DNA from: Myxococcota bacterium
Lineage (GTDB): Bacteria > Myxococcota > UBA727 > JAHDBA01
Direction of reading: 5' to 3'
Assembly (NCBI GenBank): GCA_020630615.1
Contig: JAHDBA010000002.1
Location: forward strand, 125,112 to 189,111
DNA length: 64,000 nt
Each line of letters starts with the position of its first letter. Positions within the stretch are counted from its first letter, which is position 1. Below, piece by piece: positions 7,407 through 15,981 of this stretch. Under the pieces are notes generated by a model. That model was given only the letters and a program-made list of their open reading frames with translations. It did no database searches and was not told the DNA's origin. A program made the translations under genes and the position numbers.

Positions 7407-10100
7407 TTAATTGTTTCGTTGGGAACAAACTTGCTCACTGGTGTCGACAACATAACAAGCATAGTCACCGTCTCGCTTACAACTCGCCTCACTGGAGCAG
7501 GTACGCAAGCAGTAGCAACAATCATAACTCTCACCAAACTCATCGCGACATTCTAAGGTCTCAGGCGTTGACCCTTGCGGACATGGGCTACCATCGGAGC
7601 AGTTGAATGAACAATATCCGCGTGGCCACTCAAAGCCGGTATTGTCGTCTTCCCTAAGGCATTCTGCCGATGAAGAATAGAGACATTGCTGATCGTCAAC
7701 ACATGCTGAACCGATCTCTCCACTCTGCTCAGGATCAAAACCTCCAAGTACGAAGAAGTCGCGATCGTAGATATCTTGGATATCAAGACGGATGACCTCT
7801 GGATTTTGGACACTTGGAAAGACACCATAAGCATCTCGAGAGTCAAAAAGTCCATCACCATTTGAGTCTGCATGTGCTTCGAGCACATATCGACCTGTAG
7901 GAAGTTCTCGAATTTCAAATTCAAAATTTTGCTCCGCACTTGTGTATGTTGGTTCGCCAACATCTGTCCATCCTGCAACAAGCGACGATAACTGATTGAT
8001 GGAGTCCTCTTCTGGGTTATAGTCTTGGACTTGTTTCGCGCGCACTCTAACTCGTCCGTAACGTTTACCAAAGTCTAAAGAAGTATCATTGAAGAAAAGT
8101 CTAGTACGTTGCTCAGGACTTAGGAGTGCGTCTCCACGACCTTTGATAGACAAAAGTGCCTCACCAAGCTCGGCGTCGCCACGGTCCAACGATACACGTA
8201 ACGCACATTTTGGTGATGCTTCGTAAAAGGTACCATTGCTTACACACGCTGGTACACCTCCAAAGGGTTGCGGGGTAACCGCAAAGAGTCCGTCATTATT
8301 ATTCTCAAGTATAAACTCAAATTCTGCGTCGCCATTTGTTGCCCCAATATTGGTCACCGAGATGTAAACCTCGGCTGGGTCTAAGTTTTTTGCAAAAAAG
8401 ACTTCACTTTCTTCAACATATATACGCGGAACATTTAATGCTGCACTTTGCAAACTTAAAATAGGCTGAAACATATTTAAACGTTCAGGTTCACAACCAC
8501 TATTATTGGGAGTGCACACTTGCCCCGGGTTGAATGAATTGGCTTTTATAAGAGCAAGGAAGGCTTCTTGATCCATAAAAGGATCGATGGTGTGGGCGAG
8601 TGCTGCAAGACTACTTACGATTGGCGCGGAAAAGCTCGTGCCCGAAGACGCAAATGCTGGACCTTCAGCAATTTCTTTCAACGAGTAGAGCTCGCCACTA
8701 CCACTTGGTGACGCGACCAATGGACTGCCACCCGGTGCGGAGATATCCACTGCTTCTCCATAATTGGAGTAGCTTGCGAAGTTATCACGCGCATTGGTGG
8801 CACCGACCGTAATATATTCTTCAAGACTTCCTGGAAACCAAGTCGATGCTGGATCATTTCCATTCCCTGCAGCGGTGATAAAGATTGGGGCAGTGCCTGA
8901 GGGCGCTATCACCGCTTCTCGCCAGATGTCTGCATCGCTCGAATTACTAATTGGTGCACCGATCGAAATATTGATGACATCCGCAGGATTGGAGTTGTTG
9001 GGAATATCATTCCCATCAAACGAACCCAAATCATGACCTGCTGCCCACCGAATCCCGGCAACGGTGGACGATAGATTTCCACCCAAATCCGCCTTGAGCA
9101 CACGTACAGGCAAGATTTTTACACTGGGTTGTGCTGCGATACCGGCAATTCCAATGGCATTGTTTCTATTTGCACCGATGATCCCCGCGATAAAGGTTCC
9201 ATGGTAAGCCTGACCCAGCGGGACTGCTCCACTTGCCCCACTCTCAAGCGTGACGCTTCCAGGGTCGTAAGCGCCAGTATCAAAATTTTGAAAGTCATAT
9301 CCTTGAGTAAAAAGGATCTGTGCTGGGTCCAAATCCGGATGACTCTCAACAATGCCAGAATCAACCACCGCAACCACAGTTTCATTCAAACCGGTCGGCA
9401 AATCCCATACACCTTGAACTTGCAGAGTATCCAAATACCAACTTTGTTGCGGAAAGTATGGATCGTTTGGAGTATTTTGTCCGTAGAGTTTTGTGTCTGT
9501 TGTGATTGTACGAAAGGAGTCGAGAGCAATCGCGTGAACTTCTTTTGCAAGCCGATAGGTATCGTTGCGACCGTAAACCCCATCGTTAATTTCAAATAAA
9601 CACATCAAAGCCCCATAACACCCTCGAATCTTAACCCGTGCTTCTGGCACCAAAGTTCTTAGTCTTGGGTTGAAGGCCATCGTTCGGTTGAGTTCTTCTC
9701 TAGCCTGAAGAGCGGAGGTCCCAGGTTTAAGTAGCGTTAATAAAATGGCATTCTCCCAATCGCCCTCACTCAAGCTTGGAATGTGGCCATCACGCCAATA
9801 CGTATCATAGCCTGCGATCATGCGTCGTGTGTCTTTTATCGGCTCGAAGCCAAGCTCGTTGCCAGGACCGTCACTTTCAGAGTTGGACGAATTGAGATCA
9901 AGAGCTGTTAAAGCGCTTGTCGTAGTATTCCCGGCAGTATCACCAATATCTCCTTGCAGAGTATTCCCATTTGAGGGAATCAAGATTCGGCCCGCTATCG
10001 AATACGTGCGCTCTTGCGCTTCCGGTTCACCCGAACGACAGTTGATTTGACTCAACATCAAAAAACAAAAAATTGAGGATCGAAGTATAGAAATGAACAT
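7407..10100 (-). CDS. Subtilisin-like (S8) serine protease with Cys-rich C-terminal tail
   Basis: This is an 897-residue secreted peptidase. The N-terminus is a hydrophobic export signal that ends in SQINCRS, possibly a lipid-modified Cys. A propeptide-like region is followed by the subtilase catalytic triad: Asp247 in VVDSGIVESHPD, His300 in YHGTFIAGIIG, and Ser489 in SSGTSFSAPIV. The oxyanion Asn is in ITAAGNGND. After about residue 560 come beta-sandwich-like regions. The last 110 residues hold about 16 cysteines (DDCCYC-type spacing is seen as ESYDCCYCLRTC), resembling the Cys-rich tails of the lipoproteins at 1.7-3.3 kb. It starts 8 bases after the stop of the gene upstream, so it may be transcribed from the ribosomal operon. 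The substrate is unknown. Confidence 0.95.
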   Translation of the reverse strand: MFISILRSSIFCFLMLSQINCRSGEPEAQERTYSIAGRILIPSNGNTLQGDIGDTAGNTTTSALTALDLNSSNSESDGPGNELGFEPIKDTRRMIAGYDTYWRDGHIPSLSEGDWENAILLTLLKPGTSALQAREELNRTMAFNPRLRTLVPEARVKIRGCYGALMCLFEINDGVYGRNDTYRLAKEVHAIALDSFRTITTDTKLYGQNTPNDPYFPQQSWYLDTLQVQGVWDLPTGLNETVVAVVDSGIVESHPDLDPAQILFTQGYDFQNFDTGAYDPGSVTLESGASGAVPLGQAYHGTFIAGIIGANRNNAIGIAGIAAQPSVKILPVRVLKADLGGNLSSTVAGIRWAAGHDLGSFDGNDIPNNSNPADVINISIGAPISNSSDADIWREAVIAPSGTAPIFITAAGNGNDPASTWFPGSLEEYITVGATNARDNFASYSNYGEAVDISAPGGSPLVASPSGSGELYSLKEIAEGPAFASSGTSFSAPIVSSLAALAHTIDPFMDQEAFLALIKANSFNPGQVCTPNNSGCEPERLNMFQPILSLQSAALNVPRIYVEESEVFFAKNLDPAEVYISVTNIGATNGDAEFEFILENNNDGLFAVTPQPFGGVPACVSNGTFYEASPKCALRVSLDRGDAELGEALLSIKGRGDALLSPEQRTRLFFNDTSLDFGKRYGRVRVRAKQVQDYNPEEDSINQLSSLVAGWTDVGEPTYTSAEQNFEFEIRELPTGRYVLEAHADSNGDGLFDSRDAYGVFPSVQNPEVIRLDIQDIYDRDFFVLGGFDPEQSGEIGSACVDDQQCLYSSSAECLREDDNTGFEWPRGYCSFNCSDGSPCPQGSTPETLECRDEFGESYDCCYCLRTCSSEASCKRDGDYACYVVDTSEQVCSQRNN

Positions 10101-10108
10101 GCCCCAGC

Positions 10109-10450
10109 CTACCCATTCACAAAATCCAGGTAAAATTCAGAGAACCATTTCATGAAGTCCAAGTCACGCGCAGTCAGTGATTGGCATTCAAATGTCCACA
10201 GTTTGAGCTCGAGTGATGAATAATCCAAATAGAGCTCGGGGTGGTGTTCAACCAACTCCGCATGCTTCGTAATCTCCAACAGGAGTTGGACACGTTTCGC
10301 ATATTCCAGTGCCTCCACACGTGCGACAAGACGTCCTGTGGGTTCGATGTAGACCTTATAAGGAAAGTGATTCTTCAAAAATTCGTGAATTTCCCTTTCG
10401 TTGAATGGACACACAGTATCGATACGGTCTTTCACTCTATATTTACCCAC
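10109..10450 (-). CDS. Pterin-4a-carbinolamine dehydratase-like (DCoH/PCD) protein
   Basis: The C-terminal two thirds match the PCD/DCoH fold: GRLVARVEALEYAKRVQLLL, then HAELVEHHPELYLDY, then LTARDLDFMKW. The HHPE motif and the following Tyr are conserved. The family His in the L-x-T-H strand is replaced by Phe (LKLWTFECQ), so catalysis may be altered. I chose GTG at 10450, overlapping the upstream stop by 8 bases and giving 113 residues, close to the family's usual 95-115. An ATG at 10516 would overlap the methyltransferase gene by 74 bases. No phenylalanine hydroxylase is in the window, so the role is more likely a moonlighting or molybdopterin-related one. That last point is inference. Confidence 0.8.
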   Translation of the reverse strand: MGKYRVKDRIDTVCPFNEREIHEFLKNHFPYKVYIEPTGRLVARVEALEYAKRVQLLLEITKHAELVEHHPELYLDYSSLELKLWTFECQSLTARDLDFMKWFSEFYLDFVNG

Positions 10451-11042
10451 CCATACCCACTTGGGAGTTTGGACTAAAAAGTCGGTCGCACGCAATTGCC
10501 ACTGCCGCGCGAACACTTAAATGATTGTAGTTCGTCGCACCCAAGATGGGTTCTAAGAAGATGGCACTCGTCTCCGTAACTGAAGGTGCAAGTCCATGTC
10601 CAGTCCCAAAAATATAGAGGTGAGTTTCAGAGTCGCCATTCTCAATCTTGGAGTTCATTGTGGTCCGCCAATCGCTCCAGGCTGTATTTTTGGGGTTCGC
10701 GATAGCACTCGTCGCAATTGTTAAAACTGGGGCACTGTATTCGTCTTCAAGCTGACCGACGAGTGACTCTAGGGAGTCAATAACTTGAATCAGTGATATT
10801 GCGCTTGCACGATCAGGATTTCTTTTCTTAGATTTTTCGCTCGCCCAAAAATTTGCAATACTCTGCGCCATGTCGCGTTGTGCCTCAACTGGATGCACAA
10901 GGGCGTATTGGTCAAAATCATAGGTTCGCGCAACTCTCGCAATATCGTGTACGTCGACGTTGAAGATTGACGTGGAGTAGAGTTCACCCGCCTTATTTAA
11001 ACAAGGGTAATGCACTAAAGCGAGGACTTTTCGTATCGTCAT
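10443..11042 (-). CDS. SPOUT-class RNA methyltransferase (COG4752/PF09936 type)
   Basis: This 199-residue protein resembles the TrmD-associated SPOUT methyltransferases of Thermotoga and deltaproteobacteria. Characteristic segments are LALVHYPCLNKAG at the N-terminus, VDVHDIARVARTYDF, and the SAM-binding knot loop FGTGHGLAPSV near residue 150, ending with NHLSVRAAVAIACDRLF. Its position directly behind trmD is the usual one for this family. It presumably methylates a tRNA or rRNA base using SAM; the exact target is unknown. It overlaps the following PCD-like gene, suggesting translational coupling. Confidence 0.88.
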   Translation of the reverse strand: MTIRKVLALVHYPCLNKAGELYSTSIFNVDVHDIARVARTYDFDQYALVHPVEAQRDMAQSIANFWASEKSKKRNPDRASAISLIQVIDSLESLVGQLEDEYSAPVLTIATSAIANPKNTAWSDWRTTMNSKIENGDSETHLYIFGTGHGLAPSVTETSAIFLEPILGATNYNHLSVRAAVAIACDRLFSPNSQVGMGG

Positions 11043-11098
11043 ACTCGTTATTCAACACGAATATGTCTCACTCGACAACTAGACAACGATAAGTTTCT

Positions 11099-11803
11099 CT
11101 AAGAACGTAAACTTTTCAGTGGTGAATCACTCTCACAATTGCCTTGTCTTTTTGCATCTCGAGCATTCGCATCCTTTTTTCGTGCTTCAGCAATCTTAGC
11201 ATGGTCGCCCGATATGAGCACGCTTGGCACACTTAGGCTACGGTATTCAAGCGGTTTCGTGTACTGTCGATATTCTAAACGATTGTCCTGATGGCTTTCT
11301 TCCGCAAGACTCTTTGCATTGCCCAAGCACCCCGGTCGTAGTCTTGTAATGGCATCGACAATGACTCCTGCTGCGAGTTCGCCGCCACTTAAAACATAAG
11401 GGCCAATAGAGTATGAGGCGTCGATATAATGTTCAATCCTTGCATCAATACCCTCGTAACGCCCACAGATAAAAACGAGAGGCCGATTCATCTCTGCGAG
11501 TCGTAAGGCTTCATCATGAGCGAAGCTTTGGCCTGCAGCTTCAAGCAAGATGACATAAGGGTTGCTCAGCTTTGTCGAGATCGACTCCAGAGCATGAAGC
11601 ACGACATCAAATCGCAAGACGAGGCCTGGCCCACCGCCATAGGGCGTGTCATCAATCTTTCGATGTTTTCCATGGGAAAAATCTAAAAGTGAGCAGGTTT
11701 CGATACAAAGCTTTCCTTCCCTTTGCGCACGACCCATGACTCCATGTTTGAAGTAAGGCAAGAGCGTTTCTGGAAACACTCCAATAAGAACAACCTTTAA
11801 CAT
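11099..11803 (-). CDS. trmD: tRNA (guanine-N1)-methyltransferase TrmD
   Basis: TrmD makes m1G37 in tRNAs reading CNN/GNN codons and so prevents +1 frameshifting. The start at 11803 (MLKVVLIGVFPETL) has a GAGG Shine-Dalgarno eight bases upstream, lies 10 bases behind rimM, and gives 234 residues, the usual length. Diagnostic motifs are DDTPYGGGPGLVLRFD, FICGRYEGIDARIEHY and IGPYVLSGGELAA. These form the deep trefoil knot and SAM pocket. Earlier ATGs in the same frame would run into rimM. The gene is in the conserved rpsP-khpA-rimM-trmD order. Confidence 0.97.
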   Translation of the reverse strand: MLKVVLIGVFPETLLPYFKHGVMGRAQREGKLCIETCSLLDFSHGKHRKIDDTPYGGGPGLVLRFDVVLHALESISTKLSNPYVILLEAAGQSFAHDEALRLAEMNRPLVFICGRYEGIDARIEHYIDASYSIGPYVLSGGELAAGVIVDAITRLRPGCLGNAKSLAEESHQDNRLEYRQYTKPLEYRSLSVPSVLISGDHAKIAEARKKDANARDAKRQGNCESDSPLKSLRS

Positions 11804-11813
11804 CGAAGAGGCC

Positions 11814-12443
11814 TCAGTGGCTTTCATGTTTTTTTCCATGAAATTGTTTCTGAGATGCAGATTTACGTGTTCGCTTTTCGTTACCTTGTGCATTTAGAAG
11901 ACCTTCAGGAAGCTCCAATACGATTTCTTTCGATTCAATATCGAGTTCTCGAATCCAAGAGGACACTAAAGGGATTAAAGCACTTTCACCTTTTGGCATC
12001 GCAAAGAAAGTCTCATCCACTTGAACCACCGCCATGGTTTGTGGACCGACGATTTCAATATTTTGGATGACACCAAGAAGTTTTTTCTCTGGCGTCAGGA
12101 CACTTAAACCAATTAGATCAGCGTAGTAGTATTCGTCGTCTGGTGTTTCTTCAAAAAGCTCACGCGAGATAAAGACCTCATAGTGCGTATACTTCTCAGC
12201 ATCACCACGCGTTAAAATTCCTTCAAAGAGTATTGCGCCATTACCCAAAACCTTTTTTATTTTTGTTTCAATGCGTTGCGGTGTTTCGGTCCTTCTCTTT
12301 ACATGGTGTGTTGAGTGAAGTTGTACAGATGTACCTGTCGTTAAAAGCGGACTTTCATCATGGTGCGCAAAAAAACGAAGCGCACCGTGAAGACCGTGCG
12401 CTCGACCGAGTTTGCCAAAGGAGACCCAATTGTTTTCGTTCAT
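11814..12443 (-). CDS. rimM: Ribosome maturation factor RimM
   Basis: RimM binds S19 and assists 30S head assembly. The N-terminal domain motif GKLGRAHGLHGALRFF is clear, followed by the EYYYADLIGLSV strand that begins the PRC-barrel, and KGESALIPLV near the C-terminal end. At 209 residues it is longer than the usual 170-180. The extra part is a basic tail (KRTRKSASQKQFHGKKHESH). No good Shine-Dalgarno is seen before ATG 12443. It sits between khpA and trmD. Confidence 0.96.
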   Translation of the reverse strand: MNENNWVSFGKLGRAHGLHGALRFFAHHDESPLLTTGTSVQLHSTHHVKRRTETPQRIETKIKKVLGNGAILFEGILTRGDAEKYTHYEVFISRELFEETPDDEYYYADLIGLSVLTPEKKLLGVIQNIEIVGPQTMAVVQVDETFFAMPKGESALIPLVSSWIRELDIESKEIVLELPEGLLNAQGNEKRTRKSASQKQFHGKKHESH

Positions 12444-12474
12444 ATTTTTGTTGTTCGGTTAAGAGCCAACACCA

Positions 12475-12765
12475 CTAAAACCCCAAAGATTCACTTGTCG
12501 GGGCTCGAGAACTTTCAAGCTCTTGGGGGATCTTCAAATCTTCAACATCAAGATTTACCACCAAACCTTGTTTGGCACCCAGCGCAGCAACGAGCGATCG
12601 AAAGGCCTTAATTGTGCGGCCTTTCTTCCCTATAATTTTACCTAAGTTTTTATCATCAACTTGCACAATATAGTCGACGAGATTTTCGTCTCGTTCTTCT
12701 TTAACCTCTACAATCGAACCCTCTGCTGTGAGGCGGTCCGATAAATAGCGTACAAGTTCAATCAC
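12475..12765 (-). CDS. khpA: KH-domain RNA-binding protein KhpA
   Basis: This small RNA-binding protein has one KH domain with the signature LGKIIGKKGRTIKAFRSLV (the GKKG loop is the GxxG contact). The family partners with KhpB in several bacteria and influences cell division and sRNA/mRNA binding. At 96 residues it is slightly longer than the usual 76-80 because of a C-terminal tail rich in Glu/Ser. The GTG start at 12765 has AAGG seven bases upstream, partly overlapping the rpsP stop. The location between rpsP and rimM is the conserved one. Confidence 0.94.
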   Translation of the reverse strand: MIELVRYLSDRLTAEGSIVEVKEERDENLVDYIVQVDDKNLGKIIGKKGRTIKAFRSLVAALGAKQGLVVNLDVEDLKIPQELESSRAPTSESLGF

Positions 12766-12774
12766 TTTTAAACC

Positions 12775-13044
12775 TTAAGCTTCAGCAGCTGGGGTTGCAT
12801 CGCCCGCTGCACGATAACGCTTCACAACGTGTCGAACACGATCGGACATTTGCGCACCTTGAGAAACCCAATGATCTACGCGATCAAGGCTGATACGAGT
12901 CGTTTCAGGTCGTTCAGACCGAGGGTCATGAAAGCCGACTTGCTCAATATATCTCCCATCACGGGAAAAACGTTGGTCTGCAACAACCAAACGATAAAAA
13001 GGACGCTTCTTTGAGCCACCACGAGCCATACGAATTACTACCAT
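12775..13044 (-). CDS. rpsP: 30S ribosomal protein S16
   Basis: S16 is a primary 16S rRNA-binding protein of the 30S body. The start at 13044 ([20 protein letters not shown]) has GAGG nine bases upstream and gives 89 residues; a longer in-frame start at 13134 adds a non-homologous leader. The core [14 protein letters not shown] and [18 protein letters not shown] are typical. It is the first gene of the rpsP-khpA-rimM-trmD-SPOUT-PCD operon. rplS, which often follows trmD, is not found in this cluster. Confidence 0.98.
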   Translation of the reverse strand: MVVIRMARGGSKKRPFYRLVVADQRFSRDGRYIEQVGFHDPRSERPETTRISLDRVDHWVSQGAQMSDRVRHVVKRYRAAGDATPAAEA

Positions 13045-13194
13045 ATCAAACCTCATCTCTTTAAGAGCCATGTTTACGATCACTCTAAAAGCAATCTTAA
13101 AGTCGGATTCTGTACCATTATCCCGAAAAATCAAGACAGTGTCGTGAACTTGAGTGCCCTATAGACATCTTTTAGCCAAAACTTAGGATAAGAC

Positions 13195-14550
13195 ATGCTT
13201 GATCGCGAAAATGATGAAACCTCTGAGCTCATTCGAGGCTCGGAGTCCAAAGAGACCCAACCGCCACACCAACAGGTGATTTCTTGGTTACCGCGTTTGT
13301 CCGAAGGGAAGATCAGCGTGAAAGATCCGAGCGATATACCCACACATGATGTGAAATCGGACTTTGATTTGAGCCCAACAATCATCGATGCGAAAGCACT
13401 TACGTCGATTTTGAATCCATCGGACAATGGGGATGATGAAGCGGTGCTTAGTGAAGAAACTTTACTCATGACCCTCGAAGAAGAGCTTCTTGAAGAATCA
13501 AAGCACCAAAAAGTTGCAGTCTTATTAAACTCGAATGCGCGTGCCGTTTCGAAACGTTTGACAGAGCGCGTAGGGAAACTAATTCCACGCGAGGACATCT
13601 ATCTGTCTTCGTCGCTTGAGGAAGCTGAGACCTACGTCAAAGAGATACTTAAGAGTGGTTATGATCGTGTGATTACGGGTGGTGGTGATGGTTCAATCAT
13701 GAATACCATCAATATGCTCCAAACTTGGAGCCAAAAGACGCGCCGACGAATGCCACGCCTTGGGGTTCTCAAGTTGGGGACCGGCAACGCACTTGCTTCT
13801 GTCCTTAAAGCCTCAAAGCCGCTTCAAGACTTAAAGAAGCTGAAGCAAAGTCGGGACGAAAACGTCGATATCTTCGAAAAAACTGCGCTCAACTTTGTCG
13901 AATGTGATGAAGGTATCTCTGCACCCTTCATTGGTTTGGGTGTTGAGGCTCAAGTGGTTAATGATTATGAAGCCACAAAAGCGAAGCTTAAGATTGGCTT
14001 TCTAAAGCGACTCTTTGCAACAGTTTTGGGGTACGCATGGTCAATTGCCTTTGTGAGTTTGCCCAAAGTTCTTCGTGCAAAAGAGCGGCCTCAAGTTAAA
14101 CTTACGACCCGCGGTATTGCATATCGAAGAAGTGGAAGCATCGAAAACCCCGCTTGGGAGCGAGTTGAAAATGACGAGGTTTTATATGACGGGCGCGCAC
14201 TTTGGGTGGCTTCAGGCTCGATTCCAGTTTATGGTTTTAAGTTTAAACTTTTACCTTTTGCATGTGCCAAAGAAGGATTTATTCATGTACGGGTTCTTAA
14301 TACGCCCTTGTTGAATATGGTGCGAAACATATGGCCGAAGATGTGGCGCGGGACATGGGATCATCCTGAGTTGCACGATTTTTTGATACAACGTGTGGAC
14401 GTTGTCGCAGATCGCATGTTGGACTACCAAGTTGGCGGTGATGGAATGGGGCAACGCTCCACAATCTCACTCTCATGCACGCGCTCAAAAGTGGAGTTAA
14501 TTGCAATGGAGCAACCCAGCATGATCGGTCAAGCCGTCACAAGCGAGTAA
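13195..14550 (+). CDS. Diacylglycerol kinase-family lipid kinase
   Basis: This is a 451-residue protein with a DAGK catalytic domain, using ATP to phosphorylate a lipid hydroxyl. About 115 residues of low-complexity acidic sequence come first. The domain begins at KVAVLLNSNARAVSKR and carries the nucleotide signature VITGGGDGSIMNTI and the LGVLKLGTGNALASVL loop. The C-terminal beta-sandwich ends with LDYQVGGDGMGQ. It is divergent from rpsP, with 150 bases between. YegS/BmrU/DgkB-type enzymes are the closest class; the acceptor lipid cannot be told. The N-terminal extension has no known domain that I can see. Confidence 0.9.
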   Translation: MLDRENDETSELIRGSESKETQPPHQQVISWLPRLSEGKISVKDPSDIPTHDVKSDFDLSPTIIDAKALTSILNPSDNGDDEAVLSEETLLMTLEEELLEESKHQKVAVLLNSNARAVSKRLTERVGKLIPREDIYLSSSLEEAETYVKEILKSGYDRVITGGGDGSIMNTINMLQTWSQKTRRRMPRLGVLKLGTGNALASVLKASKPLQDLKKLKQSRDENVDIFEKTALNFVECDEGISAPFIGLGVEAQVVNDYEATKAKLKIGFLKRLFATVLGYAWSIAFVSLPKVLRAKERPQVKLTTRGIAYRRSGSIENPAWERVENDEVLYDGRALWVASGSIPVYGFKFKLLPFACAKEGFIHVRVLNTPLLNMVRNIWPKMWRGTWDHPELHDFLIQRVDVVADRMLDYQVGGDGMGQRSTISLSCTRSKVELIAMEQPSMIGQAVTSE

Positions 14551-14655
14551 GCCCGTGCTCAGCGGTCAACCCAAGGTCGTGAAGCACTTTTCGAGGGTTG
14601 GTTTACTGATATTTAAAGTTCGTCCGAGTCAAGACGTAGTACAGGAGTAACAAAT

Positions 14656-15903
14656 ATGTTCATGAACTCTCTAAACCTCAACCAAAGTATTTGGATTCGC
14701 ATGCAAGCCTTGTTTGCATTGATGATGGTACCTGCGCTTGCGTGTTCAAGTGATGAAGAAATTGTGATCGAGAAACCATCGATCGTGTCCAAATCTCCTG
14801 TAGGTTCGAATGTTAGCCCGGATGAAGACTTGGTGATTGAGTTTTCAGTACCTATGAATCCAGCGACAGTTTTTATGATCGTAGCCAATGAGGACGAGAG
14901 CGTCGAAGGATTGAGCGAGCCAACACTCACGATTGAATCTGAAAGCGGAGAAATTGTCCGTAGTGATTTTGAAAGTCTTGTTTGGTCGAACAATGTGAAA
15001 ACTCTAACTCTTGATATGGGGGTTTTGAATCAAGGGGACACCTACACGGTCTCTTTGTCCTCAGAGGTTCGCGCTGCAAAGGGTGAATCGCTTGATGAAG
15101 AGATTTCTTGGACTTTTGAGGTTTCCGAGCTTGGGTTCACAGACGAAGACGGTATCGAAACACGCCGTGGGTCTTTGACACGAGAATCACCTTTAGAGGG
15201 CGATGTGCATGTTCCAATAGACACCTATATTCGAGCAACCTTTGGGAGCGCGATGGACATCAACCAAGGTGTCCCCCCCTTATGTTTTGGCGAAATTGAA
15301 GTTTGCCCACGCAACGCACCATCATGCTCAACCGCACTTATCGCAGGTAGCGGCTCATGGGCTGATGACGGTTTGAGTTTTACATTTCAACCCGACACCC
15401 CTCTTGAATATGCGACGGAATATTCTGTTTTGGTATGTGGTGAGTTGGTGACGAACACGGGGGTACCCCTCGCGTCAGGCATTTCCGCTGTATTTGAAAC
15501 CGCAAGGGCACCCGTCGGGGTATTTTCAAGTTTGCCCAATGACCAGCTCGACGCTTGGCCTACGAACTCGCAGATTCTCATCGACTTTGCGACTCCCATG
15601 AACACTGAATCTGTCGAGTCGGCAATCGAAGTGTCTTCAAGTGGTGAGCTGCCCAATGATTATGAGATCACCTGGGATCGTGAAGAGCAAGCAATGACCT
15701 TGAGAGGCCCATCAACGATGCAAGATCCAGAGACAGGTGAGCCGGTACTCAATGCCTACGGCCCATCTTGGGGAGACTTTGTGGAGGTTACAATCGCGAT
15801 TTCAAGTGACGCTGTCGATGCGTTGGGTGACCCAATCACCCCTTTTACGCTGACGTTTTCTACGGATGATGTGGCCTCGGAACCCCCGCCTGAAGACCAG
15901 TAA
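14656..15903 (+). CDS. Lipoprotein with three SbsA-type Ig-like (Big_5) domains
   Basis: The 415-residue predicted lipoprotein has a signal ending MVPALACSS (Cys30, good lipobox). Three Ig-like Big_5 repeats follow. Each opens with the Pro-x-Gly/Asn-x-x-hydrophobic-Pro pattern and an I-x-F-x-x-x-M strand: VIEFSVPMNPATV, IRATFGSAMDINQ and ILIDFATPMNTESV. Two cysteine pairs occur in the second repeat (LCFGEIEVCPRNAPSC). The ATG has CAGGAG eight bases upstream. A hairpin terminator follows. It is likely a surface or periplasmic structural protein; no enzyme motif is seen. Confidence 0.9.
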   Translation: MFMNSLNLNQSIWIRMQALFALMMVPALACSSDEEIVIEKPSIVSKSPVGSNVSPDEDLVIEFSVPMNPATVFMIVANEDESVEGLSEPTLTIESESGEIVRSDFESLVWSNNVKTLTLDMGVLNQGDTYTVSLSSEVRAAKGESLDEEISWTFEVSELGFTDEDGIETRRGSLTRESPLEGDVHVPIDTYIRATFGSAMDINQGVPPLCFGEIEVCPRNAPSCSTALIAGSGSWADDGLSFTFQPDTPLEYATEYSVLVCGELVTNTGVPLASGISAVFETARAPVGVFSSLPNDQLDAWPTNSQILIDFATPMNTESVESAIEVSSSGELPNDYEITWDREEQAMTLRGPSTMQDPETGEPVLNAYGPSWGDFVEVTIAISSDAVDALGDPITPFTLTFSTDDVASEPPPEDQ

Positions 15904-15940
15904 ATGAAAGTTTACTCAATCTCAACGCGAGTAAAAATCA

Positions 15941-15967
15941 ATGGGAGCTTTCGGCTCCCATTTTTTT
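15941..15967 (+). terminator. Rho-independent terminator behind the Ig-like lipoprotein
   Basis: ATGGGAGC and GCTCCCAT form a perfect 8-bp stem around a short TTTCG loop. Seven T follow the stem on the plus strand. It lies between two convergent genes; on the minus strand a shorter T tract follows, so it may also act on the cytochrome gene. Confidence 0.9.
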
Positions 15968-15981
15968 CTTCCATCTTGTGC

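Noticed and set aside
13131-13598. Ser-rich minus-strand frame opposite the lipid kinase start
   Set aside because: It is antisense to the acidic N-terminus of the kinase gene and its composition is that of a shadow frame.
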